This document shows positions 1 through 7,718 of a stretch of 13,783 nt of DNA, piece by piece (within the stretch, counting starts at the first letter, position 1; each line of letters begins with the position of its first letter). The notes beneath the pieces were generated by a model. That model did not search any database. It was not told where the DNA came from and saw only the letters and a list, made by a program, of their open reading frames with translations. Position numbers and translations under genes: made by a program. Source of the stretch: an uncultured Prevotella sp. GTDB lineage: Bacteria > Bacteroidota > Bacteroidia > Bacteroidales > Bacteroidaceae. Location of the stretch: contig CALBJK010000198.1 in NCBI GenBank assembly GCA_937892695.1, positions 1 through 13,783 of the forward strand. The letters run 5' to 3'.

Positions 1-79
1 TAGAAATTTTGTATAGTGCTCACTCTCTGATAATAAAGGGGTGGGAAACTTCAGTTGAATATTTATAAATTTAAAAGGA

Positions 80-122
80 AAGCTTAACCGGAACAGTATG
101 AATAGCCGTTCCGGCTAAGCTT
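80..122 (-). terminator. Hairpin terminator of the OPT transporter gene
   Basis: Inverted repeat with 15-base arms at 80-94 and 108-122, one A/C mismatch and a 13-base loop. It lies 13 bases beyond the transporter stop codon. Read on the minus strand, the second arm runs into a pyrimidine-rich tract (TTTCCTTTTAAATTT), as expected of a rho-independent terminator. Bases 1-73 hold nothing I can name. Confidence 0.8.
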
Positions 123-135
123 CTACAGTCTTTGA

Positions 136-2130
136 CTATTTCGAGTCTTTGGTCTTGGTTGCATATACAAAGTATAGGATAAGCAACACGTATGCCACGA
201 GTGAGCAAACTTCAGAAAGCGGATTGGCAAGCCACTGCTCATCTATAAGATTGATGCCGCCGAACCTCAGCAACGCACTGACCACCCCCATCAACGCGCC
301 GCCGGCAATGAAGCCACTGGCTATGAGCGTACCTTTCTCGCCACGCTCCCGGTTGACATCGGCATTCTTTGACCGCGTTGTGACAAACCAGCTTACTATT
401 CCGCCGACTAGCAGCGGAGTATTCAGCTCTAAAGGAATGAACATACCGAGTGCAAAAGCAATGGCTGGAACCTTGCAGAACGTCAGAATAATTGCTATGG
501 CTGCACCAATGGCATACAATGCCCACGGTGCACCGACACCGTTCATCAACGGGTCGATGACTGCAGCCATGGCGTTAGCTTGCGGAGCGGCTAGCTGTCC
601 GCTCGCGAATCCGTATGTCTCATTAAGCAACATCATAACGCCTCCGACAGTAGCAGCCGACACGAGCGTACCAAGAAACTTCCACGTCTCTTGCTTGGCC
701 GGGGTAGTACCGAGCCAATAACCTATTTTCAGGTCGGTGATGAAACTACCTGCCATCGACAAAGCGGTACAAACCACACCACCCATTATAAGTGCAGCCA
801 CCATACCTCCTGTACCTTTCAAGCCTACAGCCACCATGACCACAGATGCAAGAATCAGTGTCATAAGCGTCATACCCGACACGGGGTTGCTTCCAACTAT
901 AGCAATTGCATTTGCCGCAACAGTCGTAAATAAGAAAGCAATGACAGTAACCAAGACTATTCCGACAAGGGCGTGAAGCAGATTGCCCTCCATAACACCG
1001 AACCAGAAGAAGAAGAACGTCACGGCTATTGTGACGATAGAGCCAACAGCGATAATCCTGAAAGAGATGTCACGACGCGTACGCAATTGGTCTTTCTCCA
1101 CATTGCCGCCTGTCCGTAATTCTTTCGCAGCAAGCGAGACAGCACCGCGTATGATGCCCCACGATTTGATTATACCGATGATTCCGGCCATTGCGATGCC
1201 ACCGATACCGATACTCTTGCCATACTCTCTGAATATTTCTTCCGGCGACATAGCTCCTACTGCAGTCGTAATAGCAGGATTCCACGCATTGAGCACAGTG
1301 TCGTGGAACAACACGGACATACCAGGAACAATCAGCCACCACACGGCAAACGACCCCAGACAGATAATCAGTGCATACTTCAAGCCTATGATATAACCCA
1401 GACCGAAAACCGCTGCACCGGTATTCACTTTAAATACCAGTTTGGCCTTATCGGCCAATGTCTCACCAAAGCCAACGACACGTGTTGTGAAATTCTCATT
1501 CCACCAGCCGAAAGTCGCCACTATGAAATCGTACAATCCTCCTACCAGACCGGCTATGAGCAACGGTTTGGCCTGGTTTCCGCCTTTTGCTCCGCTCACC
1601 AGCACCTGAGTAGTGGCTGTAGCTTCCGGGAAAGGATACTTGCCGTGCATGTCGCTCACGAAATATTTTCTAAAAGGTATGAGGAACAGGATGCCGATAA
1701 TGCCCCCAAGCAACGACGAGATGAAAACTTTCAGAAACGACGCGCTCATTTCCGGATACTTTGCCTGAAGAATGTAAATAGCCGGAAGTGTGAATATCGC
1801 TCCTGCAACCACAGCTCCCGAACAAGCTCCGATACTCTGTATGATGACGTTTTCGCCGAGTGCCTTATTGCGTCGTGCCGCAGTCGATACTCCTACAGCT
1901 ATAATGGCTATAGGGATGGCAGCTTCGAAGACCTGCCCCACCTTCAGCCCGAGGTAGGCTGCGGCCGCTGAGAACAGCATGGCCATGAGAATGCCCCATG
2001 TCACCGACCAGAAGTTGACTTCCGGATAGACCTTACGCGGATCCATCACCGGACGGTACTCCTCGCCCTCTTTCAATTCCGTAAATGCGTTTTCAGGCAG
2101 CATCATCGCCTCTTTGTCCTTATCTTCCAT
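136..2130 (-). CDS. OPT-family oligopeptide transporter
   Basis: Integral inner-membrane protein of 664 residues, the usual size for bacterial OPT transporters (COG1297 type), which import oligopeptides or metal-chelate-like substrates, probably by proton coupling; the substrate here is not known. A short charged N-terminus precedes the start of membrane segments at about residue 40 (VNFWSVTWG), and hydrophobic helices continue to residue 655, roughly 14-16 of them. Family-like stretches visible are KYPFPEATAT (164-173), GSNPVSGMT (413-421), IGYWLGTTPAKQE (about 469-481) and PLELNTPLLVGG (566-577). The frame stays open upstream to an ATG at 2238, but I start it at the ATG at 2128-2130. The following residues (MEDKDKEAMMLPENAF) look like a normal cytoplasmic N-terminus, and a promoter -7 box at 2185-2192 lies inside the longer version. 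It is transcribed away from the M6 protease gene. Family call is secure; substrate is not. Confidence 0.93.
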   Translation of the reverse strand: MEDKDKEAMMLPENAFTELKEGEEYRPVMDPRKVYPEVNFWSVTWGILMAMLFSAAAAYLGLKVGQVFEAAIPIAIIAVGVSTAARRNKALGENVIIQSIGACSGAVVAGAIFTLPAIYILQAKYPEMSASFLKVFISSLLGGIIGILFLIPFRKYFVSDMHGKYPFPEATATTQVLVSGAKGGNQAKPLLIAGLVGGLYDFIVATFGWWNENFTTRVVGFGETLADKAKLVFKVNTGAAVFGLGYIIGLKYALIICLGSFAVWWLIVPGMSVLFHDTVLNAWNPAITTAVGAMSPEEIFREYGKSIGIGGIAMAGIIGIIKSWGIIRGAVSLAAKELRTGGNVEKDQLRTRRDISFRIIAVGSIVTIAVTFFFFWFGVMEGNLLHALVGIVLVTVIAFLFTTVAANAIAIVGSNPVSGMTLMTLILASVVMVAVGLKGTGGMVAALIMGGVVCTALSMAGSFITDLKIGYWLGTTPAKQETWKFLGTLVSAATVGGVMMLLNETYGFASGQLAAPQANAMAAVIDPLMNGVGAPWALYAIGAAIAIILTFCKVPAIAFALGMFIPLELNTPLLVGGIVSWFVTTRSKNADVNRERGEKGTLIASGFIAGGALMGVVSALLRFGGINLIDEQWLANPLSEVCSLVAYVLLILYFVYATKTKDSK

Positions 2131-2184
2131 ATTGTCTTTGATTGTTTTATGCCTTTTAGATATTCTTTTTGTCAAACTATCTTG

Positions 2185-2215
2185 CAAAGGTAGTCTTATT
2201 TGGCGTAAAATCCAA
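2185..2215 (-). promoter_or_regulatory. Bacteroidetes-type promoter of the OPT transporter
   Basis: On the minus strand TACCTTTG (2192-2185) matches the -7 consensus TAnnTTTG. A TTGG (2215-2212) lies 19 bases upstream, near the expected -33 position. Transcription would begin near 2178-2180, giving a leader of about 50 bases before the ATG at 2130. This supports the shorter protein start. Confidence 0.6.
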
Positions 2216-2267
2216 CTGAAAAACAATAAAAATGCCACAAATATTCCGCAATGAGAAAATAAATGGC

Positions 2268-2275
2268 TACATTTG
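2268..2275 (+). promoter_or_regulatory. -7 box of the M6 protease promoter
   Basis: TACATTTG fits the Bacteroidetes TAnnTTTG element. The -33 region (about 2244-2248, TTCCG) is only a weak match. Transcription would start near 2282, leaving a leader of about 55 bases. It is back-to-back with the OPT transporter promoter, about 75 bases away. Confidence 0.55.
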
Positions 2276-2337
2276 CATTCTGAGAAAGAAAGTACAAAAC
2301 CTCAAGAACAGCAATAATTAAAAACAATACACTAATT

Positions 2338-4440
2338 ATGAGGAAAATTCTATTATCATTGTTGCTTCTTGCGACCGTCGCATCAGTTTCGGCCGCCCCG
2401 GCAAAACGCGGCCTTTGGCAGACAGTACGTCTGGCCGACGGCAAAGAAGTAAGGGTATGTATGAAAGGCGATGAAGTAATGCACTATTATGAAGATGCTG
2501 AAGGAAACACCTATACTACCGACGGCACAACATTCAGGGCTGTCAGCAAAGCTAGTCTTATAAAAAACACAGCGGCCAGAAGGGCACGCTTCGCATCGTC
2601 TGTACGCAAGAACATGGCACGTGCCAGACGCAACGCTAACGCCGAAAAGGGTGTCGGAGGTACAGGCAACCAGTTTCTAGGAGAGAAGAAGGGACTGATA
2701 ATTCTGGCACAATTCCAGAACAAGAAGTTCGCTACAGGCCACGACAACGCCCTCTATCAACGCATTGCCAACGAAGATAACTTTGCCGAGGGCGACTTCA
2801 ATGGCAGCGTAAAGGATTATTTCCGTTCACAGAGCGACGGCAAGTTCATTCTCAATTTCGACGTAGTTGGACCTGTCACCCTGCCTAAGTACTACAGCTA
2901 CTACGGCAACAACGATTACTACGGCAACGACGAACGCCCGGGACAGATGGTGGCAGACGCACTGAATCTGATTGAAGACCAAGTAGACTTCACCCAGTAC
3001 GACTGGGACGGCGACGGCGAAGCCGAACAGGTGTTTGTCCTGTATGCAGGAAGGGGTGAACACGACGGAGGTGCGTCTGCCACGATATGGCCGCACATGT
3101 GGACACTGTCTTCCAGCGACTACGGGCATAAGTACACAACAAAAGACAATATCACGATAGACACCTACGCCTGTAGCAGCGAGCTGCAGTCCGGTAACAC
3201 CATTGACGGTATCGGCACATTCTGTCACGAGTTCTCACACTGTCTCGGATTCCCCGATCTCTACGACACCAGTTACAGCAACAACTTCGGCATGTATTCA
3301 TGGGATCTTATGGACTACGGCAGCTATAACAACGACGGTTTCACACCCTGCAACTATACGGCCTACGAGAAGTGGGTGGCAGGATGGATCGAACCCAAAG
3401 AACTGTCGGCAAGCACTACCGTAGAGGGTCTTAAGGCCATGAGCGACGGAGGCAAGGCTTACATTATTTATAATGATGCGCACAAAGACGAGTTCTACAT
3501 GCTTGAAAACAGACAACAGACAGGATGGGACTCGGCTCTGGGCGGTTCTGGACTGCTAGTTCAGCATGTAGATTATGACGAAAGTGTATGGAACGACAAC
3601 ACCGTAAATAACAACCCCAGCCGTCAGCGTTGCACAATATTCCACGCCGACAACTCGGCTAACAATGACACCTACGGCGACCCGTATCCCTACAACCGCA
3701 ACGACAGTCTGACCAACAAATCCAAACCTGCAGCCACCCTATACAACAGAAACGTCGACGGAACAAAACTAATGGGCAAAGCCCTGACCGACATAACCCG
3801 GAATGATGACGGTACGGTGTCGTTCAGCTTTAGAGGCAACGAGCCGGCACCTCCGGTCAACCCTGACGAGAATGTCGTATTCAACGAGACATTCGATAAA
3901 TGTTCCGGAACAGGCGGAAACGACGGAAAATGGAGCGGCAATGTAGCCTCGTCAGGATTCAAGTCGGATGTCGAAGGATGGGACGGACTGAAATTGTATG
4001 GTGGCGACAAATGCGCACGCTTCGGTAACGGCAGCACCTACGGGCGGGCCATATCACCGGAAATAACAGTAAAAGAAGGCGACATCCTTACTTTCAAAGC
4101 CGCACCATGGGGCAAGGACGGCAACGCTCTGGCTGTAAAATTTGCAGACGAAGAGATAACCACACTAAACATGACCGAAGGCCAATGGAACGATTTCTCT
4201 CTGACAATGCCATTTGACGGTACTGCCAGCATAGTCTTCGAGCCGGAAAAACGATTCTTCCTCGATGAAGTGAAAGTGACAAGACCTGTCGCCAACGGCA
4301 TAAGAGGAATCAGCACAACCACATCGGCCAGAACCGACAACCGCATCTACAGCATAACAGGAACGTACGTCGGGACAGACATCAGCGGTCTGAAACCAGG
4401 ACTTTACATAACGAACGGAAAGAAAATAGTAAAGAAATAG
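2338..4440 (+). CDS. Secreted M6-family zinc metalloprotease with T9SS-type C-terminal tail
   Basis: A 700-residue exported endopeptidase. Residues 1-19 form a signal peptide (MRKILLSLLLLAT..., cleavage near SVSA|AP). Residues 20 to about 110 look like a propeptide, followed by the M6 catalytic domain. The zinc site is HEFSHCLGFPD at 297-307 (HExxHxxGxxD: H297, E298, H301, D307), and WDLMD at 322-326 probably gives the Met-turn (M325). An acidic loop DWDGDGEAE (222-230) resembles a calcium-binding DxDxDG motif. After the protease domain comes a proline-rich linker (about residues 502-507) and a beta-rich domain (about 510-655) similar in kind to carbohydrate- or protein-binding jelly rolls. 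The last 31 residues (670-700: IYSITGTYVG..., GLYITNGKKIVKK) look like the short type IX secretion sorting signal of Prevotella and Bacteroides, which suggests export to the cell surface or medium. It is divergent from the OPT transporter, which could import the released peptides (inference). The M6 assignment is firm, the T9SS tail probable. Confidence 0.92.
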   Translation: MRKILLSLLLLATVASVSAAPAKRGLWQTVRLADGKEVRVCMKGDEVMHYYEDAEGNTYTTDGTTFRAVSKASLIKNTAARRARFASSVRKNMARARRNANAEKGVGGTGNQFLGEKKGLIILAQFQNKKFATGHDNALYQRIANEDNFAEGDFNGSVKDYFRSQSDGKFILNFDVVGPVTLPKYYSYYGNNDYYGNDERPGQMVADALNLIEDQVDFTQYDWDGDGEAEQVFVLYAGRGEHDGGASATIWPHMWTLSSSDYGHKYTTKDNITIDTYACSSELQSGNTIDGIGTFCHEFSHCLGFPDLYDTSYSNNFGMYSWDLMDYGSYNNDGFTPCNYTAYEKWVAGWIEPKELSASTTVEGLKAMSDGGKAYIIYNDAHKDEFYMLENRQQTGWDSALGGSGLLVQHVDYDESVWNDNTVNNNPSRQRCTIFHADNSANNDTYGDPYPYNRNDSLTNKSKPAATLYNRNVDGTKLMGKALTDITRNDDGTVSFSFRGNEPAPPVNPDENVVFNETFDKCSGTGGNDGKWSGNVASSGFKSDVEGWDGLKLYGGDKCARFGNGSTYGRAISPEITVKEGDILTFKAAPWGKDGNALAVKFADEEITTLNMTEGQWNDFSLTMPFDGTASIVFEPEKRFFLDEVKVTRPVANGIRGISTTTSARTDNRIYSITGTYVGTDISGLKPGLYITNGKKIVKK

Positions 4441-4546
4441 GCATCAGACATTGACAGACTCCACCTTGTATTCATTCTGTAATCTTAAGACTCAGAAATT
4501 CACATGCAGATATACGGTTCCGGTCTTTAGCTGAAGACATGGAAGC

Positions 4547-4583
4547 AAAAAGTCCGTACAGCTCTCGGTTGTGCGGACTTTTT
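4547..4583. terminator. Bidirectional hairpin terminator between convergent genes
   Basis: A 14-base-pair stem with one T-G wobble (4547-4560 with 4570-4583) and a 9-base loop. One arm begins with five A and the other ends with five T, so each strand sees a stem followed by a T-run. It lies between the M6 protease stop (4440) and the stop of the convergent M48 gene (4616) and should serve both. Confidence 0.9.
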
Positions 4584-4615
4584 ACGTATAAAAGGCCATT
4601 GTCGGCAGACTCTGC

Positions 4616-5488
4616 CTATTTGGTAGAGAAATGGAAAGGAACCTTAGATCCCGTAGCTGCAGATTTCACAGACGTAGAATTGGTCTTATAATATTTGAGA
4701 GCCTCTGGCATTTCCGCCTTTATCGCAGCTATACGTTTGGCATCGGACGGATGGTCGCTGAACATGTCGGAACCGCTGTTGCCATCACCCTGCGACATAC
4801 GCTGCCAGAAACTCACTGCCACTCGGGGATCGTAGCCGGCCATTGCGGCAAAGATAAGTCCCATGCGGTCGGCTTCGGTTTCGTTGTCGCGCGAATATTT
4901 CAGGCTTCTGAACTGCAACCCCTTTTGAGCCATTATCTGTGCCAGCTCAGTAGTAGACGAACTTACACCTGCAGCCGAAAGAACTGACCCGAGAATCTGC
5001 GTGCCATATTGGTTTTTTATCTGTTTGCTCATCTGCTCGGCCGAATGGCGCGCGACAGCATGAGCGATTTCGTGTCCGAGTACTATAGCAAGCGAAGCCT
5101 CATCTCTGGTATAAGGCAGCAGACCTTCATATACGACAATCTTACCGCCTGGCATACAGAAGGCATTCGCCGAATTGTCCTGAACGAGATTGAACTCCCA
5201 ACTATAGTTTTTCACGTCAGAAGCCATACCGTGATTGACGAGATAGTTCTGTACGGCATTTGCCAATCTCTGCCCCACCCTCTTAACCATTGCGGTATTG
5301 GCAGCATTGACAGAAAGGCGCGCGGTCTTCATGTACTTCTGATACTCTTGATTACTCAAATTCAGAACTTGCTCGTTCGTAACAAGCAGATTCTGTTTAC
5401 GCCCCGTGATCGGTACAGTACGCGTGGTGCCGCACGACACAAGAATGGCGGCAACCAGCGTCATTAATACAATTCTTACCTTCTTCAT
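4616..5488 (-). CDS. M48-family metalloprotease lipoprotein (LoiP/YcaL-like)
   Basis: A 290-residue zinc endopeptidase predicted to be a lipoprotein of the periplasmic face of the envelope. The N-terminus is a lipoprotein signal with lipobox ILVSC, making C19 the lipidated cysteine. The catalytic motif HEIAH (H139, E140, H143) is followed by a third-ligand helix ETEADRMG with E205, and SDHPSDAKRI (about 244-253) is the typical M48 tail motif. Size and layout match the M48C group of small envelope proteases, including E. coli LoiP and YcaL, which act in envelope protein quality control; that role is inferred by family. It is a single-gene unit convergent with the M6 protease and divergent from ffh. 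A TACTTTTG -7 box (5522-5515, minus) lies 27 bases upstream. The start is fixed by the signal peptide beginning MKKVRIVLM. Confidence 0.92.
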   Translation of the reverse strand: MKKVRIVLMTLVAAILVSCGTTRTVPITGRKQNLLVTNEQVLNLSNQEYQKYMKTARLSVNAANTAMVKRVGQRLANAVQNYLVNHGMASDVKNYSWEFNLVQDNSANAFCMPGGKIVVYEGLLPYTRDEASLAIVLGHEIAHAVARHSAEQMSKQIKNQYGTQILGSVLSAAGVSSSTTELAQIMAQKGLQFRSLKYSRDNETEADRMGLIFAAMAGYDPRVAVSFWQRMSQGDGNSGSDMFSDHPSDAKRIAAIKAEMPEALKYYKTNSTSVKSAATGSKVPFHFSTK

Positions 5489-5514
5489 TCGTATTGTTTA
5501 TTAAAATCTGCGTG

Positions 5515-5522
5515 CAAAAGTA
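5515..5522 (-). promoter_or_regulatory. -7 box of the M48 protease promoter
   Basis: Read on the minus strand this is TACTTTTG, fitting TAnnTTTG. I see no convincing -33 element. Transcription would start near 5508, leaving a leader of about 20 bases before the ATG at 5488. Confidence 0.45.
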
Positions 5523-5970
5523 TACAAATACAAGATAAGGAAGACATTGTATTAAGTTTAATTAAATATCTGCAAACGGTATTTTAACACGAGTGAACCT
5601 TACAAAATAGAACAAAAATCCATAAGCAAACATAGAAGAAACGCGAGAAACTGCAACTGTTTTATGAAAAGCATCGTTTTACAGCCTGATACCATGGCTT
5701 TTAGAAGCCAATGCGCCTTGTTTCAGAACATAAAAGCCATGCTTTTTAAAGGCCAAAAATTGCCGTTTAGAGAGGTTTTGGTTATCAAATTCTGAGCACA
5801 GCATCAATAATCGATTGGTACACAACAATTTATGTAAAGAGTTTAAAAAACCGTTTTCCGTCCCGAAACTTAGATTTTTCAAAATCATGGCAGTATTGGC
5901 GATTACATTTTAACTTTATCGCCAAGTAAAACTTAAATGTAAGTTAAATTGGGCGTTCCGTTCTTTTGAG
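5523..5970. repeat. AT-rich non-coding stretch with several inverted repeats
   Basis: Most of the 812-base gap between the M48 gene and ffh. Visible structures are CATGGCTTTT (5693-5702) with its exact inverse AAAAGCCATG (5732-5741); a small hairpin GGCTT/AAGCC at 5696-5709; TTGGCGAT (5896-5903) with its exact inverse ATCGCCAA (5918-5925); and an imperfect 16-base inverted repeat around 5904-5942. On the minus strand a 69-codon ORF (5888-5679) is open, but its product has no recognisable domain and looks like translated AT-rich filler. The composition is clearly more AT-rich than the neighbouring genes. It may be an extragenic repeat or decayed DNA; I cannot tell which from one copy. Confidence 0.35.
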
Positions 5971-6057
5971 GTAACATTATTCCAAATCATTCATTAGTCT
6001 CCAGTCGTTTTTCCATGCCATGGTAGTACAGATTTCTTTTTGCTTTGAGAGCGGCAT
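5830..6057 (-). pseudogene. Possible remnant of a small WKNDWRL-type gene
   Basis: Reading the minus strand from the ATG at 6057 gives a 26-residue ORF ending ...MAWKNDWRLMNDLE, stopping at 5977-5979. The same frame then continues past that stop with CYLKRTERPI, a second stop, and a tail containing YCHDFEKSKF, to a third stop at 5830. From memory, small Bacteroidales hypothetical proteins begin with W-K-N-D-W-R-L followed by a YLKG-like motif and later a cysteine motif. The order of fragments here resembles that pattern broken by two stops. The resemblance comes from recall rather than a search, so the call is tentative. The alternative is a chance run in non-coding DNA. Confidence 0.25.
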
Positions 6058-6105
6058 ATCAGTCTACGTCAAGAAAAAGCTAAAAGAAAGATGCTATGTC
6101 TGAAA

Positions 6106-6113
6106 TAATTTTG
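6106..6113 (+). promoter_or_regulatory. Possible upstream -7 box in the ffh leader region
   Basis: TAATTTTG fits TAnnTTTG, but no -33 partner is visible. A six-base-pair hairpin (GCACAC 6113-6118 with GTGTGC 6128-6133) overlaps its edge. It could be a second, distal ffh promoter or a chance match in AT-rich DNA. Confidence 0.2.
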
Positions 6114-6207
6114 CACACTCAATATAGGTGTGCGCATTTCTGTACGAAACTATTATAAAATAATTTAAAACAGAGAAAGCCGAAGCAATTATTAATCATT
6201 TATTATT

Positions 6208-6215
6208 TACTTTTG
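6208..6215 (+). promoter_or_regulatory. -7 box of the ffh promoter
   Basis: TACTTTTG matches the TAnnTTTG consensus and is identical to the box in front of the M48 gene. The -33 region is poor. Transcription would begin near 6222, giving a leader of about 79 bases before the ffh ATG at 6301. Confidence 0.5.
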
Positions 6216-6227
6216 CAAATATAGCCA

Positions 6228-6308
6228 ATGGGGAAGAACAACACGGACGTAGACCGTATTCTGAACTATGGCAGCACAATAGAAAACCGAAATAAAAGAC
6301 ATGTTTGA
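6228..6308 (+). other. Short upstream ORF overlapping the ffh start
   Basis: ATG at 6228 opens a 26-codon frame (MGKNNTDVDRILNYG... ending KRHV) that terminates at TGA 6306-6308, eight bases inside ffh and in another frame. The ATG lies only about six bases after the predicted transcription start, so it would be nearly leaderless. There is no Shine-Dalgarno site. It may be chance or a translated leader; nothing in its sequence indicates a function of the peptide itself. Confidence 0.25.
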
Positions 6309-7662
6309 AAATTTAAGCGACAGACTTGAACGAAGTTTTAAAATATTAAAAGGCGAAGGTAAAATCACCGAGATTAACGTTGCCGAAACCTTAAAGGATG
6401 TCCGCCGTGCACTGCTCGATGCCGATGTCAACTATAAAGTGGCAAAAAGCTTCACTGACACGGTGAAGAAAAAAGCTTTAGGCATGAATGTACTCACAGC
6501 AATAAAGCCAGGACAGTTGATGGTGAAGATTGTACACGACGAACTGGCCGAGCTTATGGGTGGCGAAACAGCCGAGCTACATCTCAACGGCAAACCTGCC
6601 ATAATACTTATGAGCGGACTTCAAGGTTCTGGTAAGACTACATTCAGCGGAAAGCTCGCCAACATGCTCGCCACCAAACAACACCGCAAACCTCTGCTCG
6701 TGGCGTGCGACGTATACCGGCCGGCCGCAATCGACCAGTTGAAAGTTGTAGGAGCGCAGATAAACGTTCCGGTTTATGCGGAGCCAGAAAACAAGAATGT
6801 CATCGACATTGCCGACAACGCAGTAAAGGAAGCAAAGGCAAAAGGCTATGACACCGTGATTGTGGATACGGCAGGACGACTGGCCGTAGACGAAGCTATG
6901 ATGGACGAGATATCCAATCTGAAGGACTCTCTACATCCGGACGAGACCTTGTTCGTTGTCGATTCTATGACAGGACAAGATGCCGTCAACACAGCCAAAG
7001 AATTCAATGACAGGCTCGACTTTGACGGCGTAGTACTGACAAAGCTCGACGGCGATACCCGTGGCGGCGCTGCCCTATCAATACGCACGGTGGTAAACAA
7101 ACCTATTAAGTTCGTAGGAACAGGCGAGAAGATGGAAGCAATCGACGTATTCCATCCTTCACGAATGGCAGACCGTATACTTGGAATGGGCGACATAGTC
7201 AGCCTGGTAGAACGCGCACAAGAGCAGTTTGACGAAGAAGAAGCCCGCCGTCTGCAGAAGAAGATACAGAAGAACAAGTTCGACTTCAACGACTTCCTCG
7301 GCCAGATAGAGCAGATAAAGAAGATGGGTAACCTTAAGGACCTTGCTGCAATGATTCCCGGCGTAGGCAAAGCCATAAAGGATGTCGATATAGACGACAA
7401 CGCCTTCAAAGGCATCGAGGCTATAATACGCAGCATGACACCGAAGGAACGGTCAAACCCGGAACTTCTTAACACCAGCCGCCGCAAACGCATAGCCAAG
7501 GGCAGCGGAACAGACATACAAGAGGTCAACCGTCTCATCAAGCAGTTCGACCAGACCCGCAAGATGATGAAGATGGTAACGGGCAGCAACATGAGCCGTA
7601 TGGCTGGAATGATGAGCAAAATGAAGGGGATGCAGGGTATGCCTGGCATGCCCAAGCTATGA
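6301..7662 (+). CDS. ffh: Signal recognition particle GTPase Ffh (SRP54)
   Basis: A 453-residue protein of normal length. Ffh binds SRP RNA and the signal sequences of nascent membrane proteins, and delivers ribosomes to FtsY and the Sec translocon. The N domain (about 1-95) carries the ALLDADVNYKVAK signature. The G domain has the P-loop GLQGSGKTT (106-114), CDVYRPAAIDQL, DTAGR (189-193) and TKLDG (247-251), and closes with GTGEKMEAIDVFHPSRMADRILGMGD in pieces. The M domain has the RNA-binding segment SRRKRIAKGSGT followed by VNRLIKQF, and a methionine-rich C-terminus (MMKMV, MAGMMSKMKGMQGM) that forms the signal-peptide groove. The leader has a purine-rich AAATAAAAGA before the ATG. folD follows after 56 bases with no terminator visible, so the two are probably co-transcribed. 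No SRP RNA gene was recognised in the window. Confidence 0.97.
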   Translation: MFENLSDRLERSFKILKGEGKITEINVAETLKDVRRALLDADVNYKVAKSFTDTVKKKALGMNVLTAIKPGQLMVKIVHDELAELMGGETAELHLNGKPAIILMSGLQGSGKTTFSGKLANMLATKQHRKPLLVACDVYRPAAIDQLKVVGAQINVPVYAEPENKNVIDIADNAVKEAKAKGYDTVIVDTAGRLAVDEAMMDEISNLKDSLHPDETLFVVDSMTGQDAVNTAKEFNDRLDFDGVVLTKLDGDTRGGAALSIRTVVNKPIKFVGTGEKMEAIDVFHPSRMADRILGMGDIVSLVERAQEQFDEEEARRLQKKIQKNKFDFNDFLGQIEQIKKMGNLKDLAAMIPGVGKAIKDVDIDDNAFKGIEAIIRSMTPKERSNPELLNTSRRKRIAKGSGTDIQEVNRLIKQFDQTRKMMKMVTGSNMSRMAGMMSKMKGMQGMPGMPKL

Positions 7663-7718
7663 CACAGGACTAGCCAGGTACACTCAGGCAAAACCCACCT
7701 TAAAAGAAAGACAACTAT

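Noticed and set aside
1303..1971. 222-codon plus-strand ORF within the transporter gene
   Set aside because: Antisense shadow of the OPT coding sequence; the product has no membrane segments or motifs.
4604..4616. Small hairpin GGCAG-act-CTGCC at the M48 stop codon
   Set aside because: Only five base pairs; the 14-base-pair stem at 4547-4583 explains termination better.
5679..5888. 69-codon minus-strand ORF in the ffh upstream gap
   Set aside because: No recognisable domain, AT-rich composition, and it overlaps the possible gene remnant in another frame. Kept only as part of the repeat-region description.
5889..6300. Possible SRP RNA, tRNA or riboswitch upstream of ffh
   Set aside because: No tetraloop/symmetric-loop SRP core, no tRNA T-arm sequence and no recognisable riboswitch core was found by eye.
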